Assembly (NCBI GenBank): GCA_022340585.1
Contig: JAJDNS010000132.1
Coordinates: 1-64,000, forward strand
DNA from: Acidobacteriota bacterium
Lineage (GTDB): Bacteria > Acidobacteriota > Vicinamibacteria > Fen-336
Length of the DNA stretch: 64,000 bases
Direction: 5' to 3'
Below, one piece after another: positions 60,817 to 64,000 of the stretch (position 1 is the stretch's first letter; each line of letters begins with the position of its first letter). The translations under genes were made by a program, and so were the position numbers. The notes under the pieces were generated by a model. It worked only from the letters and a program-made list of their open reading frames with translations, was not told the origin of the DNA and searched no databases.

Positions 60817-62244
60817 ATGAGCCGAGAACAGACTGCCGACCCGAGTCGTCGCCACTTCATGACCACCGCGGCTTCCGCCGTCGCCGCCACCACGATCCTC
60901 CCCCGCCACGTCCTCGGGGGCCCGGGGTTCGTGGCCCCGAGCGACAAGGTGAACGTCGCGGTCATCGGCGTGGGAGGCCAGGGGCGCACCAACTGCCGCG
61001 CCCTCTTCCAGCAGGACGACTGCCAGATCATCGCCATCGCCGACGTCTGCGAGGAGTGGGACCTCAGTCCCTACTACTACGGAGGACTGGGGGGCCGGGG
61101 CCCGGTCAAGGCGGAGATCGAGAAGAACTACGCGGCGAAGACCCCCAACTACGAGTGCGCCGCGTACGAGGACTTCCGGGTCATGCTGGAGAAGGAGAAG
61201 GCGGTGGACGCCGTTCTCATCGCCACCCCGGACCACCTTCACGCCTACGTCTCGATCCTGGCCATGAAGGCCGGCAAGCACGTCTACTGCGAGAAGCCCC
61301 TGACCCGCAGCATCGCGGAGGGCCGGCTCGTGGCCCAGGTCGCCCGGGAAACCGGCGTGGCCACCCAGCTCGGCAACCACGGACGCTCGGGCGAAGGGCA
61401 TCGCCAGACCGCCGAGTGGCTCTGGGACGGCGCCATCGGCGACGTGCGGGAGGTGCACGCCTGGGCCAGCGCGGGTGGCTTCGCGACGGGGAGCGGGCGT
61501 CCGGAGGGCACTCCGGACGTGCTCCCGGGCCTCAACTGGGACCTCTGGCTGGGACCTGCCGAGTGGCGCCCCTACCATCCCGCCTACGCGCCCTTCAACT
61601 GGCGTGGCTGGTGGGCCTTCGGCGGGGGGGGGCTGCCCGATGTGGCCGTCCACCACCTGGACCCCGCCTTCTACGCCCTCGCCCTGGAGACCCCGGAGAC
61701 CATCGAGGCCACGGCCCCCCTGCTCGACCCGGAGGAGGTCGCGGCGACCGGGGTCCTGGCAACCTGGCGATTCGGCCGGCGCTTCAACATGGAGCCGGTG
61801 GACGTCTTCTGGTACGACGGCGGCCTGCGTCCGCCCACGCCCCGCGGCGTCGACCCGGACGACCCCCGGCAGCGCATGGGCCAGGTCCGAGAGGGGATCA
61901 CCTTCATCGGGGACAAGGGGATCATGACCTGCGGCGGATGGTCGGGCATGCCGCGCCTGCTGCCCCGCGAGCTGCACCAGGAGTACGAGCGTCCCGAGAA
62001 GGTGCTCCCCCGCGTCGAAGGACACCACGCCGACTGGCTCCAGGCGTGCAAGGGGGGGACCCCGGCCTGCAGCAACTTCGAGTACGGCTCGCGGCTGTGT
62101 GAGTTCGTGCTGCTGGGGGTGGCGGCGGTTCGAGCCCAGAAGCAGTTGAAGTGGGACGCCGAGAACATGAAGGCCACCAACGCGCCGGAGGCGGACCGGT
62201 TCATCGAGGCGCCGTACCGAAAGGGCTGGGAGCTCCCGGTCTGA
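60817..62244 (+). CDS. Tat-exported Gfo/Idh/MocA oxidoreductase
   Basis: A 475-aa protein with a Tat leader (SRRHFMTTAASAVAATTIL), Rossmann motif VAVIGVGGQGRTN, and family motif CEKPLTRSIAEG. It resembles the protein at 6993-8387 (shared leader region, PRHVLGGPG and TGVATQLGNHG versus TGVVTQMGIQG, DLWLGPAEWRPYHPAY versus DLWIGPAPMRPYHRAY), so the two are paralogues. ATG 60817 is the start; GAAGGAA is upstream. It ends the five-gene run. Confidence 0.9.
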   Translation: MSREQTADPSRRHFMTTAASAVAATTILPRHVLGGPGFVAPSDKVNVAVIGVGGQGRTNCRALFQQDDCQIIAIADVCEEWDLSPYYYGGLGGRGPVKAEIEKNYAAKTPNYECAAYEDFRVMLEKEKAVDAVLIATPDHLHAYVSILAMKAGKHVYCEKPLTRSIAEGRLVAQVARETGVATQLGNHGRSGEGHRQTAEWLWDGAIGDVREVHAWASAGGFATGSGRPEGTPDVLPGLNWDLWLGPAEWRPYHPAYAPFNWRGWWAFGGGGLPDVAVHHLDPAFYALALETPETIEATAPLLDPEEVAATGVLATWRFGRRFNMEPVDVFWYDGGLRPPTPRGVDPDDPRQRMGQVREGITFIGDKGIMTCGGWSGMPRLLPRELHQEYERPEKVLPRVEGHHADWLQACKGGTPACSNFEYGSRLCEFVLLGVAAVRAQKQLKWDAENMKATNAPEADRFIEAPYRKGWELPV

Positions 62245-62269
62245 GATCAGCTCCGAGAGTCGTGGCCGT

Positions 62270-64000
62270 CTACCGGCGATAGGCCGGGCAGGCGGCCACG
62301 CGCCTCTCGATCTCACCCACCACGCGCTGGTAGCCTGGTCCGCCGACACCGCCGTACGCCGACTGCAGCTCGGCATCGGTCAGGCCCTCGGGGAGATCGG
62401 CCGCCTCCGGAAAGAAGTCCTCACGCGCGAACCCCATGGCGAGCCTCTGCTGCATCGCCACCGCCGAGCGTTCGTCGCGGGTGGCGGCCACGGCAAAGCT
62501 CGTCCCCGCGCGGTCGGCGAGGAGGTCGGCAAAGGAGAACCCGCTGCCCCGCGCGGCGTCGAGCTCCTCCTTGAAGAGCCCCGCGGCATCGCTCGGGGTC
62601 TCCGCCGAGAGCACGGTGAGGGCTGCGCTCACGAGAAAGTGACGGGTCCAATCACGGCGTCCCCGTAGCGTCGGCCTTCCCAGGGCGGCCACGCGAGCCC
62701 GGTCCTCGTCCTCGAGCACCTCGCCGACGAAGCGCTCGAGCCCCCGGTGGCCGAGGAGGATGCCCAGCGCCAGGATGGCGGCCCGATTCTCCTGCACCGC
62801 AAGGCCGCTTCCCGAGCGCTCGCGAGCTGACTCGAAGGCGATCTCGAGGACCGCCCCGAAGCGTTCTTCACCGCCGGGCAGATGGGGCCCGGCTTCGAGA
62901 AGACGCCGGGCGTGCACCCCCACCGCCTCGCGCATCTCCATCTCCGCTCCGTCGCCCCAGACCAGACGTGCGAAGAAGCCAGGGGGGGCCTCGAGGCGCC
63001 GGTAGGTGACGCGGGCGCGGTCCTGCTCGATCTCCACCCGGTCGGTCGCGGCGAGGACGGGTCGCAGGCGACGCTCCTTCTGTAGGGCCAGCTCGAGCAG
63101 GGGAAGGGCAGCTCCCAGGACGGGCGCGGGCACGCCCACGCCGCCGAGGCCCAGCCGGGCTCCGGCCAGATCAAGTCGGCCTTTCTCGATCCGCACCCGA
63201 GCTGAGCCGTCGACGTTGAGCCAGCGACCGGTGCCGGGAACGCGAACCGACGCGACCGCTCCGGCCTCGTCCGGGGCCTCGAGGCTGACCGCCACCCGGA
63301 CCCGGTCCGGACCGAAGACCAGGGGGAGCCCCCACGCCAGCACGAAGTCGATCTCGTCGCGGGACAGGACCAGCTTCTGCTGCTCGCCCCGGGGAACCTT
63401 CCGCGGATCCTTGCCGCGCAGGGCGGCGTGAACCCTCCGCTTGCCGGCTGAGTCCACCCGCGGCGGCTCCGGCGCCGCCGGCTCCGCCTCCAGGGTGAAC
63501 GCGACCAGCGCTCCCCCGAGCGCCAGGAGCAGCGCGGCCGCCAACGCGATCTTCGGCACGAAGAGCCAGCGCGCCCGGGGTCCCCGTCGCCAGGCGAGCC
63601 CGGCCCCGGCGCCGAGGACCACCCCCAGACCCGGCAGGACGAGATCCGACGGGCCGGGAGACATGCCCTCCCGAGCTCGGCCCCCCAGGTCGAGGGCGAG
63701 AGCGGCGAGAGCCAGGGCGAGGACGAGGGCGGGCAAGAACACGAGAAGAGCGCGAGCGAAGCGGCGGGGCCGGTCGGGGAACACGTAGACGGCCAGCACG
63801 CCCAGGGGAAGAAAGCGGAGCACCTCGAGGAAGCCCGCCGACGCCATGCTCACCCCCGCCGACCAGACCGCCGCTCGAGACCGAAGGTCGAAGAGTCCGG
63901 ACCCGATGCTTCCGGCTCGACTCGGAGGATCGAGAACGCCCGCCGCGAGGAGCGCGGTCCACGATGCCAGCAGGATCACGGCCAGGATCCGCCCCCGAGA
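62270..64000 (-). CDS. Membrane protein with VanZ-like N-terminus, 5' end outside window
   Basis: At least 569 aa from GTG 63979; the frame is open to the right edge, so the true start is likely beyond it. Four to five TM helices are in the first 170 residues, with GFLEVLRFLPLGVLAVYVFP resembling the VanZ family. The remaining approximately 390 residues are soluble and unrecognised (SRDEIDFVLAWGLPLVFG; LALGILLGHRGLERFVGEVL; FAVAATRDERSAVAMQQRLA). It ends 25 nt from the convergent oxidoreductase gene. Confidence 0.6.
   Translation of the reverse strand, partial: SRGRILAVILLASWTALLAAGVLDPPSRAGSIGSGLFDLRSRAAVWSAGVSMASAGFLEVLRFLPLGVLAVYVFPDRPRRFARALLVFLPALVLALALAALALDLGGRAREGMSPGPSDLVLPGLGVVLGAGAGLAWRRGPRARWLFVPKIALAAALLLALGGALVAFTLEAEPAAPEPPRVDSAGKRRVHAALRGKDPRKVPRGEQQKLVLSRDEIDFVLAWGLPLVFGPDRVRVAVSLEAPDEAGAVASVRVPGTGRWLNVDGSARVRIEKGRLDLAGARLGLGGVGVPAPVLGAALPLLELALQKERRLRPVLAATDRVEIEQDRARVTYRRLEAPPGFFARLVWGDGAEMEMREAVGVHARRLLEAGPHLPGGEERFGAVLEIAFESARERSGSGLAVQENRAAILALGILLGHRGLERFVGEVLEDEDRARVAALGRPTLRGRRDWTRHFLVSAALTVLSAETPSDAAGLFKEELDAARGSGFSFADLLADRAGTSFAVAATRDERSAVAMQQRLAMGFAREDFFPEAADLPEGLTDAELQSAYGGVGGPGYQRVVGEIERRVAACPAYRR

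Noticed and set aside
1..64000. tRNA, rRNA or CRISPR array
   Set aside because: No CCA-ended cloverleaf, rRNA-like stretch or regularly spaced direct repeat was recognised by eye; a tRNA scan would be needed to be sure.

Overview
The window is a strongly GC-rich bacterial chromosome segment with G/C-ending codons throughout. Several traits point to an uncultured, polysaccharide-using lineage near Acidobacteriota or Planctomycetota: several Tat-exported Gfo/Idh/MocA oxidoreductases, a DUF1080 protein, a GH127 enzyme, an ECF sigma factor paired with a Ser/Thr kinase that carries a TolB-like propeller, and selenocysteine-type HdrA genes. This placement is inference from gene content; no rRNA or tRNA gene was seen. 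The first and last genes run off the window edges.

1-12.3 kb is mostly sugar and ester catabolism: an enolase-superfamily dehydratase (partial), a two-esterase fusion, a DUF2161 nuclease-like protein, a Tat-exported GH127 protein translationally coupled to a Gfo/Idh/MocA oxidoreductase, a VapBC toxin-antitoxin pair, an SGNH-DUF1080 fusion and an NSS-type Na+ symporter. 12.4-17.2 kb holds a MetA-type homoserine acyltransferase with an acetyl-CoA specificity residue, an OsmC protein, two FAD oxidoreductases, a 108-bp inverted-repeat element and a MaoC hydratase. 17.3-26.4 kb holds the sigma factor and kinase pair, a DUF481 outer membrane protein, a lipoprotein, exported RraA-like and sugar-isomerase-like proteins, a membrane protein and a small Cys-rich protein.

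26.5-39.4 kb is the most striking region. A MarR regulator with a C-terminal cysteine cluster, preceded by two matching 13-bp palindromes, leads a tightly packed operon: korDABC (2-oxoacid:ferredoxin oxidoreductase), a tandem double HdrA, MvhD, an HdrD-like protein, a second HdrA fused to MvhD, a 47-aa zinc ribbon and an HdrC-HdrB fusion. Both HdrA genes are interrupted by an in-frame UGA at the same conserved position. Each UGA is followed exactly 27 nt later by a GGUC tetraloop on a 7-bp stem, so both are read here as selenocysteine codons with coding-region SECIS elements. The operon looks like a ferredoxin-linked flavin-based electron bifurcation (or confurcation) system with two complete HdrB-type non-cubane cluster modules.

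39.6-45.4 kb has a large secreted GH9-CE2 enzyme and a polytopic membrane protein. 53.6-45.4 kb on the minus strand is one signalling operon: cytidylate-kinase-like membrane protein, TauE/SafE permease, hypothetical protein, response regulator, PEP-synthase-like protein and histidine kinase. 54-62.2 kb has a TIGR03663-type membrane protein coupled to apbE, then an exported discoidin-like protein, three Gfo/Idh/MocA oxidoreductases and a DoxX protein. A two-hairpin REP-like repeat occurs three times plus one remnant; two copies lie inside coding sequences and are read through in frame.
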